DNA from: Babylonia areolata
Taxonomy: Eukaryota; Mollusca; Gastropoda; Neogastropoda; Buccinidae
Length of the DNA stretch: 64,000 bases
Assembly (NCBI RefSeq): GCF_041734735.1
Contig: NC_134903.1
Coordinates: 4,342,821 to 4,406,820 of the forward strand
Reading direction: 5' to 3'
The position numbers were made by a program, and so were the translations under genes. Of this stretch, positions 12,695 through 23,743 are shown piece by piece; the first letter of the stretch is position 1, and each line of letters starts with the position of its first letter. The notes beneath the pieces were generated by a model that saw only the letters and a program-made list of their open reading frames with translations, did not search any database and was not told where the DNA came from.

Positions 12695-13010
12695 GCAGAG
12701 TCGCGAGGAGGCACTTCAGTGTAAGTACTTTATGGCGGCACTGCCGGAATGGTCCGTTAGCAGGGCAGTATTACTATTCAACAACCCAATTAACTTATTA
12801 ATAAGCAAAAGTCAGACAGTCCAAAAATATACGGATTTCAACAAACATGAAACACACTGAGGCCGCAAACATTTGACTCGCAGTCAAACTGGCCTTTATT
12901 TCGCAGTACTGATTATATCTGGGCTAGACCACTTCGGCTAGCGACGACCCGGGCACAGCCTTCATAGTACACTGCAGGAGTCCTCCCCAGTGTTGTGTGT
13001 GTAAAATGGC

Positions 13011-13489
13011 AGTTCAGTTTTCAGTTCCAGTGTCTCAAGGAGGCGTCACTGCGTTCATACAAATCCATAATTATACGCTACACCACATCTGCTAGGCAGA
13101 TGCCTGACAGCAGCATAACCCAACGCGCTTGTCAGGCCTTGAGTGAGTGCTGTCATAATTATATTTGTGTACCTATCAGAGTCAGTGGATTTCTTTTTCA
13201 GTTACTGACACTGATAATTTTGTAGATGACAACACTCTCGTTGCGGCCATAGGTTCTTTTCCTGTGCGCCAAGTGCGTGCTGCACACGGGAACTCGACTG
13301 GATCGGTTTACTACTCATCTCACCCGCCGAAGCGGACTAGACGCTCAGTTTGATTCAGTTTCCATTGAGTCAAACTTGGGCCTCGGCCGGAGACCGTGAC
13401 TGAGGGCCGCGCCGAGAGCAGGATTCGAACCCACACCACTCTTTGTATTCAGTGGCATCTGAGCGTCGCGGCAACCATACCGCCACTGA
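13011..13489 (-). mobile_element. SINE family 2, full length
   Basis: Reverse-strand copy. At the left is the 3' tail, seen as CAGTTTTCAGTTCCAGTG and then CTCAAGGAGGCGTCACTGCG. The shared core follows around 13250-13330. At the right is the tRNA-like head with the B box seen as GGATTCGAACCCACACC. It is longer than the copy at 24081 because of extra sequence between core and tail. Confidence 0.85.
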
Positions 13490-13769
13490 CATTTATCCAG
13501 CGTGAGAAACACTAACATAAAATGAAATCAACTACAGTCAGTCAACAATGACTGAACAAAGTAATGGAATGGAACTCGCCCCGCGGTTGATGTCTCGACG
13601 GTCACACTTTGCACGGTTATTCTGGTGACGCGACTTTTGTTTTTATTTATTTGGTTTTCATTTGTCCCTGTAAAAAGTAGTTGTTCTCTTACTAAAGACC
13701 CCCCCTTCTTTGATCTCATCATGATGACACATTCTGTTGACTTTGTTTTTATTATTTAGTTATTATTTC

Positions 13770-14040
13770 TTTCTTTCTTTATTTATTTATGTACGCTTAT
13801 AGTTGACTTCATCAAGTTTTTGCGCCTTAAACATAATATTATTATTAGTAGTATTTTTTATTTTTAATATGCCAGTATTTATCTACTATTTATTCACCCC
13901 CTTTTTTTTTCTTCTCAAGGCCTGACTAAGCACGTTGGGTTACGCTGCTGGTCAGGCATCTGCTTTGCAGATGTGGTGTAGCGCATATGGATTTGTCCGA
14001 ACGCAGTGAGGCCTCCTTGAGCTACTGAAACTGAAACTGT
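13770..14040 (+). mobile_element. SINE family 2, 3' half
   Basis: Contains the linker TTATTTATGTACGCTTATAG and then the tail module CTCAAGGCCTGACTAAGCAC through CGCAGTGAGGCCTCCTTGAG and CTGAAACTGAAACTG. The tRNA head and core are absent, so it is 5' truncated. The same linker plus tail is seen at 16600-16752. Confidence 0.8.
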
Positions 14041-14045
14041 TGACT

Positions 14046-15309
14046 TTGGTCAAGGTTCGACGCTTCATTTACATTAATTTTTATTTATTCATCAAACTCT
14101 CTAGAAATACTGGTAATGACTAGCGTTCGACATGACAGTTGCTTCGTACTCAGGTTTGGTGGACAGCTGGTTTGTCATTGTCTGCCTCTCTGTCTGTCTA
14201 CCCCCACCCCCCTCACCCTCCTTCACACACACCAGCTGCTCGATCACCGAGATAAGACCAGTCGACGGTCGATGAGACGGTCACGTGATACACACAAACC
14301 CGCCGCCATCTTTGGATAAAAATAATGGGTCGGTATCGTGACAAACTAAAGAATAACTTTGTTTAGCGATTGAAGAATGAGCGGTGCTGGTTATGCCGGT
14401 TTTCTCAAATCCACTGCGGCTGGATTTTACTAAGATTAAGACTGTGTGAATGAGACTGTGTTTGTGGATGCCCAGCAGGTGATATCTTTCTTTATCATCG
14501 TCAGCTCCAGCGCTTGAGCCTCTGTTTCTGTTTCGATCTTTGTTGCGAGCGGCAGCAGACAATGAACTCCGGACGTGTAGTGGCAGATGTGATCTCGAAT
14601 CGTTTGTACGTCTCGTCGTCTACTGTTAGGTCTGATTTTCTTGGACGATTGTTCGTTTAATGCTTATAGTTGTACTAGTTTCAATCTAATGTAGATCTTG
14701 TGTTAGTATTCTATGCTTGAATAGTAAATAAGGCAGATGGATTCCGGTTTTGCGAACATGCTCACAGCGCAGTTTATTTTGTTTAATTAATAATTAGGCT
14801 GTCAGAAGTTCCAGAAGGATACTGGACATCATATTGGTTTTGTAGTACAGTACATGAAACGACAAGATGTACTGAGTACAAGCGTGCGTGCGTGCGTGTT
14901 TTCGTGTGTGTGTGTAGGCCCTATGTGTGTGAGTTTCAGAAAGCATGAGATCGCGATGCAGATCTATACATGTAAACATTTTATTTATGTTACTTTGTAA
15001 GTAAGGTCTAGTACTTTTGTGTTTTACAATTCATTATCTTGAATCAAGAATGGAATAAATGCATATTGTGTCCGAAGATATGCTAATCTGTAAAGTAATC
15101 ATTTTTTATTTTTTTTCAGCTGGCAGTCATTGAGTCCATTGTCAGCTGACTGTGGACACCATTCTGCGGTGTGCTGATCAGCTGGCAAATTGTGATCGAC
15201 TTTGATCATTCTGTCGCCTTCTTTGCCTTTGTTGGCAGTGGTGTTTTCACATTCAACTGACCAGTAGTAGTGTGTGTCTACCACCCCCTATCTCCCCCTG
15301 CCTTAACAG
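14046..15309 (+). other. Upstream region of SPSB; possible 5' UTR exon
   Basis: Free of recognised SINEs and richer in CpG at 14210-14640 than the flanks. A GTACGT donor-like site lies near 14605, and a pyrimidine-rich tract ending in CCTTAACAG lies just before the SPRY exon (acceptor at about 15309). A non-coding or barely coding first exon around 14500-14604 is therefore possible. This is inference; no promoter element is certain. Confidence 0.3.
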
Positions 15310-15360
15310 GCAGTGGTGTGTCTTCAGCAGACAAGTGGTGGGGTTCCACAAGCAATGAAC

Positions 15361-16060
15361 ATGGGGCAGAAAGTTTCTGGCGGCATCAAGACCATCTCCA
15401 GCACCCGGGAACCCATTTACAAAAATGTGACCCGCGAGCCGGCGTTCAACCCAGACTATCAGAAACCCTCGCGGCTGGACGCGTTGCTGGACATGCCGTC
15501 TGTGGGACGGGAGACGCAGTTCAAACACGCATGGAACCCAGACGATCGCTCCCTCAACATCTTCGTCAAAAACGAAGACCTCATGACCTTTCACCGCCAC
15601 CCAGTGGCCCAGAGCACAGACTGTATCCGCGGTCGCTATGGATACACGCGGGGACTGCACGTCTGGGAGATAGTGTGGAGCACGCGGCAACGAGGGACTC
15701 ACGCGGTGGTTGGTGTGGGAACGGTGGATGCTCCGTTACACTGTGTAGGATACCAGTCCCTTGTGGGCAGTAACAAGGAGTCGTGGGGCTGGGACCTGGG
15801 TCGGAACAAACTGTACCATGATATGAAGAACCAGCCGGGGATCACGTACCCAACTGTGTTGAATGCGGACGAAAACTTTGTGGTGCCGGACAGCTTCCTG
15901 GTGGTTCTGGACATGGATGAGGGCACGCTCAGTTTCATGGTGGACGGTCAGTACCTGGGGGTGGCCTTCCGCAACCTGAAAGGGAAGAAACTCTATCCCA
16001 TCGTCAGTGCTGTGTGGGGACACTGTGAGATCACCATGCGCTATCTGGGAGGCCTTGATC
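15361..16060 (+). CDS. SPSB1: SPSB1/4-like SPRY-SOCS box protein, exon with SPRY domain
   Basis: Substrate-binding adaptor of a Cullin-5/Elongin-BC ubiquitin ligase. In other animals this family binds short peptides in iNOS, Par-4 or Vasa. The exon encodes residues 1-233: the N-terminus [14 protein letters not shown], as in vertebrate SPSB1/4, then a complete B30.2/SPRY domain with the hallmark strings [48 protein letters not shown] and [22 protein letters not shown] 15361 is chosen by homology and has a good Kozak context (A at -3, G at +4); ATG 15355, two codons upstream, is in frame and possible. The exon ends GGCCTTGATC and is followed by a consensus GTAAGT donor in phase 1. Identity as SPSB1/4 rather than SPSB2/3 is clear; choosing between 1 and 4 is not meaningful in a mollusc. 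Confidence 0.96.
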
Positions 16061-16119
16061 GTAAGTTTGATAGTTTCTGAAATTTTATGTGGGTTAAAAA
16101 AAAAAAGGAGATATAATTC

Positions 16120-16437
16120 ATTCATTGTTTTTTTTGTTTTGTTTTTTTGTTGTTGTCACATTGCAGAATTCTCTGAGTGAAACACAGGCTGCTCTCTCTG
16201 TGGGAAGAGCGCGTTACCACATTGCAGCGCCACCCTTTCCTTTTTTTTTTTTTTTTTTTTTTTTCAGTGTGCAGATGTATTTGTTTCACTATCAAAGTGG
16301 ATTGTTCTAAAGAATTTTGCCAGGGGCAGCTCTTTTGTAGCAATGAATTATTTTGCATGTTATATGCTAAACGTTTGCTTCAGTCAGGATCTTGGTTTGT
16401 TGTCTCATCATAAAGAATAGCTCGCCCAGACCACCAC
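16120..16437 (-). mobile_element. SINE family 1, partial, in SPSB intron
   Basis: Reverse-strand copy. The 3' end (CACATTGCAGAATTCTCTGA on the + strand) and core (CAAAGTGGATTGTTCTAAAG onwards) are recognisable; the tRNA head is missing. It carries an expanded T-run at about 16242-16264. It sits 60 bp past the SPSB donor site. Confidence 0.7.
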
Positions 16438-16440
16438 TCA

Positions 16441-16525
16441 AAGTTTAGTTTCAGTTTCTCTTTCTCAAGGAGGTGTCACTGTGTCCTGACAAATTGATAC
16501 ACTACACCACACCTGTCAGCATTTA
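16441..16525 (-). mobile_element. SINE family 2 tail fragment
   Basis: Reads AGTTTCAGTTTCTCTTTCTC then AAGGAGGTGTCACTG, the reverse complement of the family 2 3' end. It abuts the family 1 piece to its left and is followed by an ATT trinucleotide run. Confidence 0.7.
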
Positions 16526-16599
16526 AAAAAAAATTTTTTTTAATTATTATTATTATTATTACTACTACTACTACCTTTTTGTATATTATAATTATTGTT

Positions 16600-16752
16600 T
16601 ATTTATTTATTTATTTATTTATGTAAGCTTATCTATTATTTATTTCCCCCCCCCCCCCCCCCCCCTTTATTTTTATTTTTTTCTCAAGGCCTGACTAAGT
16701 GCTTTGGGTTACGCTGCTGGTCAGGCATCTGCTTGGCAGATGTGGTGTATGC
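16600..16752 (+). mobile_element. SINE family 2 linker plus tail fragment
   Basis: TTTATTTATGTAAGCTTATC, a C18 run, then CTCAAGGCCTGACTAAGTGC and CAGGCATCTGCTTGGCAGAT. Same arrangement as 13770-14040, but it stops before the final AAACTG repeats. Confidence 0.75.
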
Positions 16753-16780
16753 ATACATGTGTACATATGAGTTGATTTCA

Positions 16781-17014
16781 TCAACAGAATTTTGCCAGAG
16801 GACAACAGTTTTGTTGCTGTGGGTTATTTTTCAGTGCACCAAGTGCATGCTGCATAGAGGACTTTGGTTTATTGTCTCATCTGGATGACAAGATGCTAAG
16901 TTTGATTTTCCAGTCATACTTCGGAGAAAGGGCGAGAGTGGGAATCAAAACCATACCCCCATGGACTCTGTATTGGCAGATAAGCATCTTAACCATTCTG
17001 CCACCTTCGTCCTC
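16781..17014 (-). mobile_element. SINE family 2 head and core
   Basis: Reverse-strand 5' half. The core lies at 16790-16890 and the head at 16930-17014, where CTTAACCATTCTGCCACCTT is the reverse complement of the A box region of the full copy at 24081. With 16600-16752 it forms two oppositely oriented halves, probably from separate insertions. Confidence 0.75.
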
Positions 17015-17029
17015 AAGGTCTAGTAGAAC

Positions 17030-17145
17030 CAGAAGGGGGAGAAAAAATTCCCGGTCTGTGTATATCACTACATGGGACTCAAACCCATCAACATGTGCTT
17101 CTCAGTAATCTCAGATAGGCAAATTATCACTAGGCCACAAAAACC
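17030..17145 (-). mobile_element. tRNA-like fragment of another SINE
   Basis: On the minus strand it reads TTTTGTGGCCTAGTGATAAT (A box like) and about 50 bases later GGGTTTGAGTCCC (B box). The head resembles family 1, but the body matches none of the three families well. Confidence 0.4.
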
Positions 17146-17575
17146 ATAACATATGAGCACTCTCTTGCCAGTCTTGGCAAGGGTCTGTCTAGATCTGTCT
17201 GTCTGTTCTTCTCTTCCTGTCTCTTGTCTCTCAGTCTTTCTCTCTGACCAGTCTTGAGTGTATGGCACTGTATTGTTTCTCTCTGACCAGTCTGAGTGTA
17301 CTGCTTGCCAGTATCTCGTTGTCTGTCTGTTACATTGTCTGTCTTCCTGTCTTTCCCCATCAGTGAACTGATCTTTGAATCCTGAGAACTGTGAGTGCTG
17401 TAGTTTTCCCCCTTATTACAGATTATCTCATGGTATACATCTTATATTTTATCTTTCATGTTCTCTTTACTTGAACCCTGTTTCAGTGTTTGTAACACTA
17501 ACAGACAAATTTCCTTTTTTCTGAGAAGCTCTTACTTCCCTTCAAATGAAAACTTGTAGGACTTCAACTGCGTCT

Positions 17576-20276
17576 TCTTCTTCTTCTTCTGCGTTCGATG
17601 TTTTGGCTGCGTCAGACGGTCACCCCCGTCGCCACGATGTAGCCCACGGTCTTCTCCAGGTCGTGGCGGTCTCCCCAAAGCTGCGCCTGTAGCTCCGTGC
17701 CCCCTGGCCAGGTTTGACGCCGTAGAGCTTCATGGGTTGGGCAGTGTTGGAGGATGTGTTCAGGGGTCTGGGGTCCAGTGCCACATGGACACTCATCAGT
17801 GTGGGCGATCTTCATACGGTGAAGGTGACTCAGTAGTCGGCAGTGGCCGGTTCTCAGTCTGAAGAGGACAGTCTGCTGGTGTCTCTGGAGCTGGTGGATT
17901 GGATCGACACCACTGTTTGCACCCAGCCTTCTCTTCCACTGGTTCTGGTAACGGTTGTGGATGATGGTCCTGGCCTCTCTGTAGGTCACGGGGTGGCTGA
18001 ACTGCTTCATTTTGCTGCCTGCCTTGGAGAGAGCATCGGCCTTTTCGTTCCCCATGACCCCACAGTGAGAAGGAACCCACTGAACAGTGACAGTCGACCG
18101 TTTTGAAAGGTCATGAAGGGCTGCTTTGATGTTTGTCAGCTGCTGTTCGTTTCTGGTTGACTGGAGTCCCTGCAGGAGAGATCTGCAGTCAGTGAAGAAG
18201 GCTATCTTTGGTGGTGGGTTGACTGACGTCCTGAGGCCTTGTGCAGCATGGAGTAGTGCTGCTGTCTCCGCTCTGTAGTTCGAGGAGATTCTTCCTGTGG
18301 GGAAGGCTCCAGGGGTCAGTCTTCCATCTGTGTGCCTGATGAAGATGCCTGCTCCTCCATTCTTCACCGCTCCCTCCGAGGATCCATCTGTGAAGACGTG
18401 CGTCCATTCGCTGGGGTTGTACTGAGTCTCAATCATCTCCAATGTCAGAGCTTTCAGCAGGGGAGGGGCTTGGCAGTCCTTTTGGTCGATGCCAGGGACT
18501 TTTGTGATGATTGAGACTCCTTCCAGTTGGTCGGCCGGTTCCTCGAAGTCGGGGAGTGTTTCCATCTCGGCAGGGGACAAGGGCAGCAGGTCTTCATGTT
18601 GGCGGTGCAGGGTCTTGGAGAGGTGGTTGAAGCTGGTCCGCTTCAGTCTGTTCTTTGTTGGGTGCTTCAGTTTTTCGTGCATTGGGTGAGTTGGCATGCG
18701 CAGGAGCTTCTCGCTGTGGATGAAGACTTTTTCCTCTCGTCTATCTTTGAGTGGGTGGAGGCCTGTGTGTTTCTCCATCGCCTGAACTGGAGTCGTCTTT
18801 ATCCCGCCAGTGATCAGCCGTAGCCCTGCGTTCTGAACTTTGCTCAGGCGGCTTGTGTTGGTTGCTGATGCCGTGGCCCAGGCAGTGCTGCCATACTCCA
18901 GGGTTGGCCTGACAGTTCCAGTGTACACCCTCTGCAGTATGCTGCTGTTGGCACCCCAAGAGGTCCCGGCGAGTTTTTTCAGGATGGCCAGTTTTCTGGT
19001 TGCTCGTCTCTCGATGTCCTTGAGATGGGGGTTCCATGTCAATCGCTTGTCGAGCTTCACACCCAGGTACATTGGCGTGTCATCCTGTTTCAACTGCATT
19101 CCGTTCAGTTTGAGGTGGGAGGTTTCTGACATCGGTGACAGCGAGAAGATTGCTGAGACTGTCTTGGTGGTGTTGATGTCTACTCCCCAGGCAGAGGCCC
19201 ATGTTCCCACGTGATTGAGTGCTTCCTGCATTCTGTGGCTGGCGGACGTGAGGTATTCCGCAGCACTCCAGGCAGCAAAGTCATCAGCGTGGAGGGCTCT
19301 GGAGACATGCTTGGAGATCTTCTCAGCGATGTCGTCGATGAAGATGAGGAAAAGTGTAGGGGAAATGACTCCTCCTTGCGGCACACCTTGCTGTAGAGTG
19401 ACCCGATGGCTGATTTTCCCGTCGAGTTTTACCCTTGCCCTGCGGTGTTGGAGGAAATCCTGGATCCAGCGGTACATCTTCCCTTCCACTTTCTTGTTGA
19501 GGAGCTTCAGGAGAAGTCCTGCCTTCCAGACCTTGTTGAAGGCCTTGGTTAGGTCCACGAAGACTGCAAGCACCTTCTTCTTTTCTTGAAAGGCAGTCTC
19601 TATCTCCTGTGCAAGGTACACCAGCTGGTCTTCGGTGCTGCGGTTTTTCCTGTAGGCTGATTGGGTATTGCTGAGCAGGTGGTTTTCTTCAAGGTGTTTC
19701 AGGAGTCGAGTGTTCACCATCCTTTCCATCACCTTGCCCAGACAACTCAGGAGGCTGATTGGTCGATAGCTGGACTTCTTAGTCTTATCCTTCTGCTTCT
19801 TTCTGATGGGGACGATGATGGCTTCTCTCCACTGGTCTGGAAGTTTCCCTGTGTCCCAGGACTGGTTGATGATCAAGAGAAGCTTCTGTCTGGCTACAGG
19901 TCCCAGGTTCTTGATCATGTCATTCGGGATGCCGTCTTTCCCAGGGGCTTTCTTTTTCTTCAGTTTCCTGATGGCTGCACTGAGTTCGGCCATGGAGAAG
20001 GCTGTCATCATGGACTGACTCGGGTTCTGCTGTTTCAGCTTCTCCTTGATCTCCCTCTGGACCTCCTGCACTCGGGCTTCAGGGAGTGTTGTGGTGCTGC
20101 CCTCTCTGTAAACATCTGCAAGGATGTTGGCTGCCTGCTTGCCCGCGTGGTGCTTGCCATTTTCCTCAATGACAGTTCTGCTGTGTCTGGTGCCCGTGTC
20201 TTCGTTCAGAAGCTTGGTCAGGTTCCACAACTTGCCGGTGTCCTTCTCCATGTTGAGACTGCTGGTCTTCTCATTC
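17576..20276 (-). mobile_element. 5'-truncated LINE with open RT-RNase H frame
   Basis: Non-LTR retrotransposon, about 2.7 kb, antisense inside the SPSB intron. It is flanked by an 11-bp direct repeat CAACTGCGTCT at 17565-17575 and 20277-20287, read as its target-site duplication. The 3' end on the minus strand is ATCGAACGCAG followed by GAA repeats rather than poly-A. The apurinic-type endonuclease expected upstream of the RT is missing, so the copy is 5' truncated, yet the rest of the frame is unbroken, which argues for a recent insertion. RT followed by RNase H suggests the I/Nimb-like group; clade assignment needs a tree. Confidence 0.93.
17612..20275 (-). CDS. LINE ORF2 fragment: reverse transcriptase, RNase H, C-terminal CCHC-like
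   Basis: About 887 LINE-derived residues; the frame runs on 26 codons upstream into flanking DNA with TG repeats and has a chance start there. In full-frame numbering, RT spans about 170-440 with KAPGKDGIPN (136-145), FVDLTKAFNKV (265-275), GVPQGGVISP (323-332) and HADD (355-358) where YADD or FADD is usual. RNase H spans about 650-780 with its acidic set in FTDGSS (D655), RAETAAL (E696), FFTDC (D722) and NEKADALSK (D773). The C-terminal motif is CPCG...EHILQHC (855-871). The AFN in place of the common AFD and the HADD are natural variants, not obvious damage. It lacks the endonuclease, so it cannot be autonomous. Confidence 0.93.
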   Translation of the reverse strand, partial: NEKTSSLNMEKDTGKLWNLTKLLNEDTGTRHSRTVIEENGKHHAGKQAANILADVYREGSTTTLPEARVQEVQREIKEKLKQQNPSQSMMTAFSMAELSAAIRKLKKKKAPGKDGIPNDMIKNLGPVARQKLLLIINQSWDTGKLPDQWREAIIVPIRKKQKDKTKKSSYRPISLLSCLGKVMERMVNTRLLKHLEENHLLSNTQSAYRKNRSTEDQLVYLAQEIETAFQEKKKVLAVFVDLTKAFNKVWKAGLLLKLLNKKVEGKMYRWIQDFLQHRRARVKLDGKISHRVTLQQGVPQGGVISPTLFLIFIDDIAEKISKHVSRALHADDFAAWSAAEYLTSASHRMQEALNHVGTWASAWGVDINTTKTVSAIFSLSPMSETSHLKLNGMQLKQDDTPMYLGVKLDKRLTWNPHLKDIERRATRKLAILKKLAGTSWGANSSILQRVYTGTVRPTLEYGSTAWATASATNTSRLSKVQNAGLRLITGGIKTTPVQAMEKHTGLHPLKDRREEKVFIHSEKLLRMPTHPMHEKLKHPTKNRLKRTSFNHLSKTLHRQHEDLLPLSPAEMETLPDFEEPADQLEGVSIITKVPGIDQKDCQAPPLLKALTLEMIETQYNPSEWTHVFTDGSSEGAVKNGGAGIFIRHTDGRLTPGAFPTGRISSNYRAETAALLHAAQGLRTSVNPPPKIAFFTDCRSLLQGLQSTRNEQQLTNIKAALHDLSKRSTVTVQWVPSHCGVMGNEKADALSKAGSKMKQFSHPVTYREARTIIHNRYQNQWKRRLGANSGVDPIHQLQRHQQTVLFRLRTGHCRLLSHLHRMKIAHTDECPCGTGPQTPEHILQHCPTHEALRRQTWPGGTELQAQLWGDRHDLEKTVGYIVATGVTV

Positions 20277-20288
20277 CAACTGCGTCTG

Positions 20289-20289
20289 A

Positions 20290-20332
<43 letters not shown>

Positions 20333-20375
20333 CGCGGGCATGTGCGCAAGCATGTGTGTGTCAGTTTGAGTGTAT

Positions 20376-20420
<45 letters not shown>
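20289..20420 (+). repeat. TG microsatellites beside the LINE 5' end
   Basis: Two TG runs (about 20292-20323 and 20378-20420) separated by CGCGCGTGCGCGGGCATGTG. They lie just beyond the LINE target duplication and account for the THTHTH extension of the LINE frame. Confidence 0.9.
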
Positions 20421-20422
<2 letters not shown>

Positions 20423-20445
20423 TATTTATACATGCATTCATGTAG

Positions 20446-20497
20446 TTTTATGTGGTGTAGCATATGGGTTCATCCTGATTGAGAAACTGAAACTGAA
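20446..20497 (+). mobile_element. SINE family 2 extreme 3' end
   Basis: TGTGGTGTAGCATATGGGTT followed by TTGAGAAACTGAAACTGAAA is the terminal 50 bp of family 2. It is followed by an ATT-rich stretch up to the SPSB acceptor. Confidence 0.7.
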
Positions 20498-20606
20498 AAC
20501 TATTGTTATTATTATTTATTATCATCAGTGTTAACAGTGATAATAATGATATCATTATTAATGTTGTTATTGATATTATTGTTATATATGATGTATCCGT
20601 TTGCAG

Positions 20607-20737
20607 CGGAGCCCCTCCCCCTGATGGATATATGTCGGCGAGCGGTGCGTTCCCAGGTGGGCAAGAACCGCCTGCAGCTGATCAGAGACTTGCCCATCCC
20701 CAACTCCCTGAAAATGTACCTCTGGTACCAGTCCTAG
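20607..20737 (+). CDS. SPSB1: SPSB1/4-like protein, final exon with SOCS box
   Basis: The acceptor TATCCGTTTGCAG ends at 20606. Joined in phase to the donor at 16060, the codon across the junction is Pro, giving GLDPEPLPLMDICRRAVR, the exact family pattern. Residues 234-276 form the SOCS box: the BC box (PLMDICRRAV) for Elongin B/C and the Cul5 box LPIP (in RDLPIPNSLK). The protein ends MYLWYQS with stop TAG at 20735-20737. The total of 276 residues compares with about 273 in vertebrates. The intron is 4546 bp. Confidence 0.95.
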
Positions 20738-23707
20738 CAGGCCCCAGTCCCCACGTGCCCTCCTCCACCACCACCACAACATTGTGTGCATGATCGCCTC
20801 CCTTTTTCACTCTCCACCCGTCGACTTGTTGTCATGGACCACATTCTCCACTGAAAGGGCAAACGCAGAAAATGTGACACGCATTTCAGACGGTGATGTG
20901 TACCTGTGTAATTTAATGACTGATCTGTGTTTGTTGAAAGCGGTGTGTGTATTTGTCGCAGACCATTTTTGCCTTTTTATGATTTTTGAAATTATTATTA
21001 TTATTATTGATAATGTTCTAATGTGGTTATTTTTTGTGTTTTTAATTTCATGCGGTTATAAACTGGATTATCATGACGTGTGGTTGAGAGTGGAAAACTA
21101 GAAAGACCATGAATTCAATCAGTTTGTGTGTGCATTTATGTGAAGAGTGTTTGAGAGAAAAAACTGGTCTTGGTTGTAATGGTTGAGCATTCTGCTGGAT
21201 CTCGTTTTGTGAAACAACTATCCTTGTGCAATGGCATTGGTCACAATACCATGCAGTGGCTCCACAAGTCCTTCTGGTTTGTGACCGGTGAAATTTCACA
21301 ACTTAAAGATGAGTGCGAAGGTCCATTTTGTGGCTTTGCTTTGCAAAAAACAAAAACAAATCTGCTATTGCAGCTGCTATTACCACTACTTCTACTCTAT
21401 TCTTGTGTTTTAAGACCATAAAAGTCAGTACAAAGTGACTTGGTATTGTAAAGTTTGTAAATTTGATGTTATCCCTCCCCCCTAAAATCAAGCATCAAAA
21501 CATCTTTACAGAATTTTCTTCTTGGTAAAAATGAAAGTTAGAAAATGAATTTGAAGTCAAACATGGTTCTTGCAAATTCCAATGTTGAGAGTACTTAGTC
21601 ACCAAGTTAGTGTGCTTGCGATTTGAGTAAAATAATTCTCAGATTTATTTCCAAGTTCTTCTGGTGCAACATCTCTGGAGGCATAATTTGCAAACTAACC
21701 ATCACCGTGAATGTGGATTGTCATTTGAAGATTCAAGTAAATCTAAATACTCAACAGGACTGTTGTATATTCAGTGACATGATTAGTTTACCACCAATAC
21801 AAGCAGTATTTGGTATTGACTGGAAATTTTAGTTCAACTGGGTCTTAAAAGTTTGTAAAACATTTATAAATTCTGTGCCCAATTTTGGAGTAGGAACCTG
21901 TTATAATCTTACATTTATTTGAAGGTTAGGCCCTTACTGAGGATGGTGGAGAAAAACTGACAACCTAATTTTAAAGAAATATTTTAATTTTCCTTTTATT
22001 TTACCACACAAGTTCACAAGCAAAAAGCCCATGTTTCCCTTTTTTGTCTGCAGTACCAGAGTGGAACAGTGTCACTTGGGAAGCTTTAGGTAATGTTATC
22101 AAACAACATCCATGTTGCGATGGATGAAAGAATGAATGATAAATGGGAGCTCTAGATTTGTTAGAAAATGATGTCATTTTGCAATGCTACATTGCTAGTT
22201 AAAGATGAAGTAAAAGGAAAATGAGGCATGTTCAGTGCAAGTTGATTATTCTAAAATTTTAGTGACAGCCAGTCACTTTTTCTTTGCCATTTTCAAACAT
22301 TAGTTTTTTCTGGAGTTGCTTTCCAAATTTCAGTGGTATTGGTGAAAAACATTTAAGTATGGACTACAATCATGGTGAATTTAACATTGAGGAACCGAGA
22401 AAGCTACATTTATGCAGCCATGCATCAAATGCCTGTGAAACAGTGTTGGGCTGGTTGGCTGCTGTGCTGTCGAGTCACAAAGTTCTGCAGAGCAGTGAAG
22501 TTGTTTCTGCCAAAATTCTTCCTTGCCCAGATCTTCTGATGCAAGTTAAGTGTACACCTTGATGGTGTCTAACAGTTGAGAAAAGTTGATTACTGGGAGA
22601 ATGTGGATTGCCGACAACTGCAACCATTCTCACTCTCTCTTCTTGTGACTGCTGGTGTTGGTTGTCCCAAGACTTGAACTGTGGACAAGAAGGGATGGAA
22701 GATGAAATGCTGCGTTCCTCAGTCCAGAAGAGATGGCAGTGTTCCTTAAAATCTGTAAAACTGAGGGTCACTTTGATCCCAAGGCTCCAGATTCTTCATA
22801 TTCTGAGAGTTGCTTCATAAAATCTGGGGGGTCAGTGGTACAATATTTATAGAACAGATTCCAGTTTGATGTGATTCATACATTCTGGAAAAATTGTGTA
22901 TTGATAACTTGGAAAGTTCTGCAAACATGAGGGTCAGACTTGTTGTGCTCCAGTTATATCCCCTGTTTTGCTTTGTGAGGAATATTCTCCCAGTTCAACC
23001 TGAACGTACTTTACTGTCTCCCTTTGTTTCTTCCCTCCCTTTACTGTTCAAAGTTAAGCAGCCACTTCAACATGACTGATGCCTTTTTGAGGTTGGGTTG
23101 TTCACGGCTGAGGACTTGAGGGATATTCTCTGCAGTGTCATAGCTTGATCATTGCCTAGGTTGGTAGACACCACTTTGGATGGATGAATTTTTTTTTATA
23201 CCTCTTGTATGATGAGAACGGCTTGTGAGTGTGTGATGAGAGTGATGATGAGTGACCTTGTGATAAGTGTCATTGTGTGATGATTGATTGTGTGATGAGA
23301 ATGACTAATGATCGTATGAGGAGTGATTGTATTCATGATTTCTTTGAGTGACTGTGTGATGAGTCATTGTGTGATTATATAACTTGTCAGGAGTGTGACT
23401 TGTTATGGATTTTATTTGTACAATTTATGTAATTCATTTATTTATTAATTATTTATTAGATTTATATTGAAAAAATTGAAAGTGTTGATCACCAGTTTAT
23501 TTGTTATTTATTTCTTGGAGAAGCGTGCTGGTTGCACCATGTTTGGACAGCTAACTGTTTCAGTGACGTGTAGTACGGCGAGGTCAGAATGACATCATTT
23601 GTAATAAAACTAATATTCAGGCGTCTGTGGACTGAGGCTTTAGTGGCTATCATTTTAACAAAAAAATGAGAAAGTGTGTGTGGAGGAATGGTGTGCATGT
23701 GCATCAC

Positions 23708-23743
<36 letters not shown>

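Noticed and set aside
14281-14562. Minus-strand frame with NKDRNRNRGSSAGADDDKE as a divergent gene next to SPSB
   Set aside because: It begins without ATG, is compositionally biased and resembles no family I know; more likely a chance frame in a CpG-richer upstream region.
19661-20422. A 253-codon + strand frame opposite the LINE
   Set aside because: Antisense shadow of the RT domain plus TG repeats.
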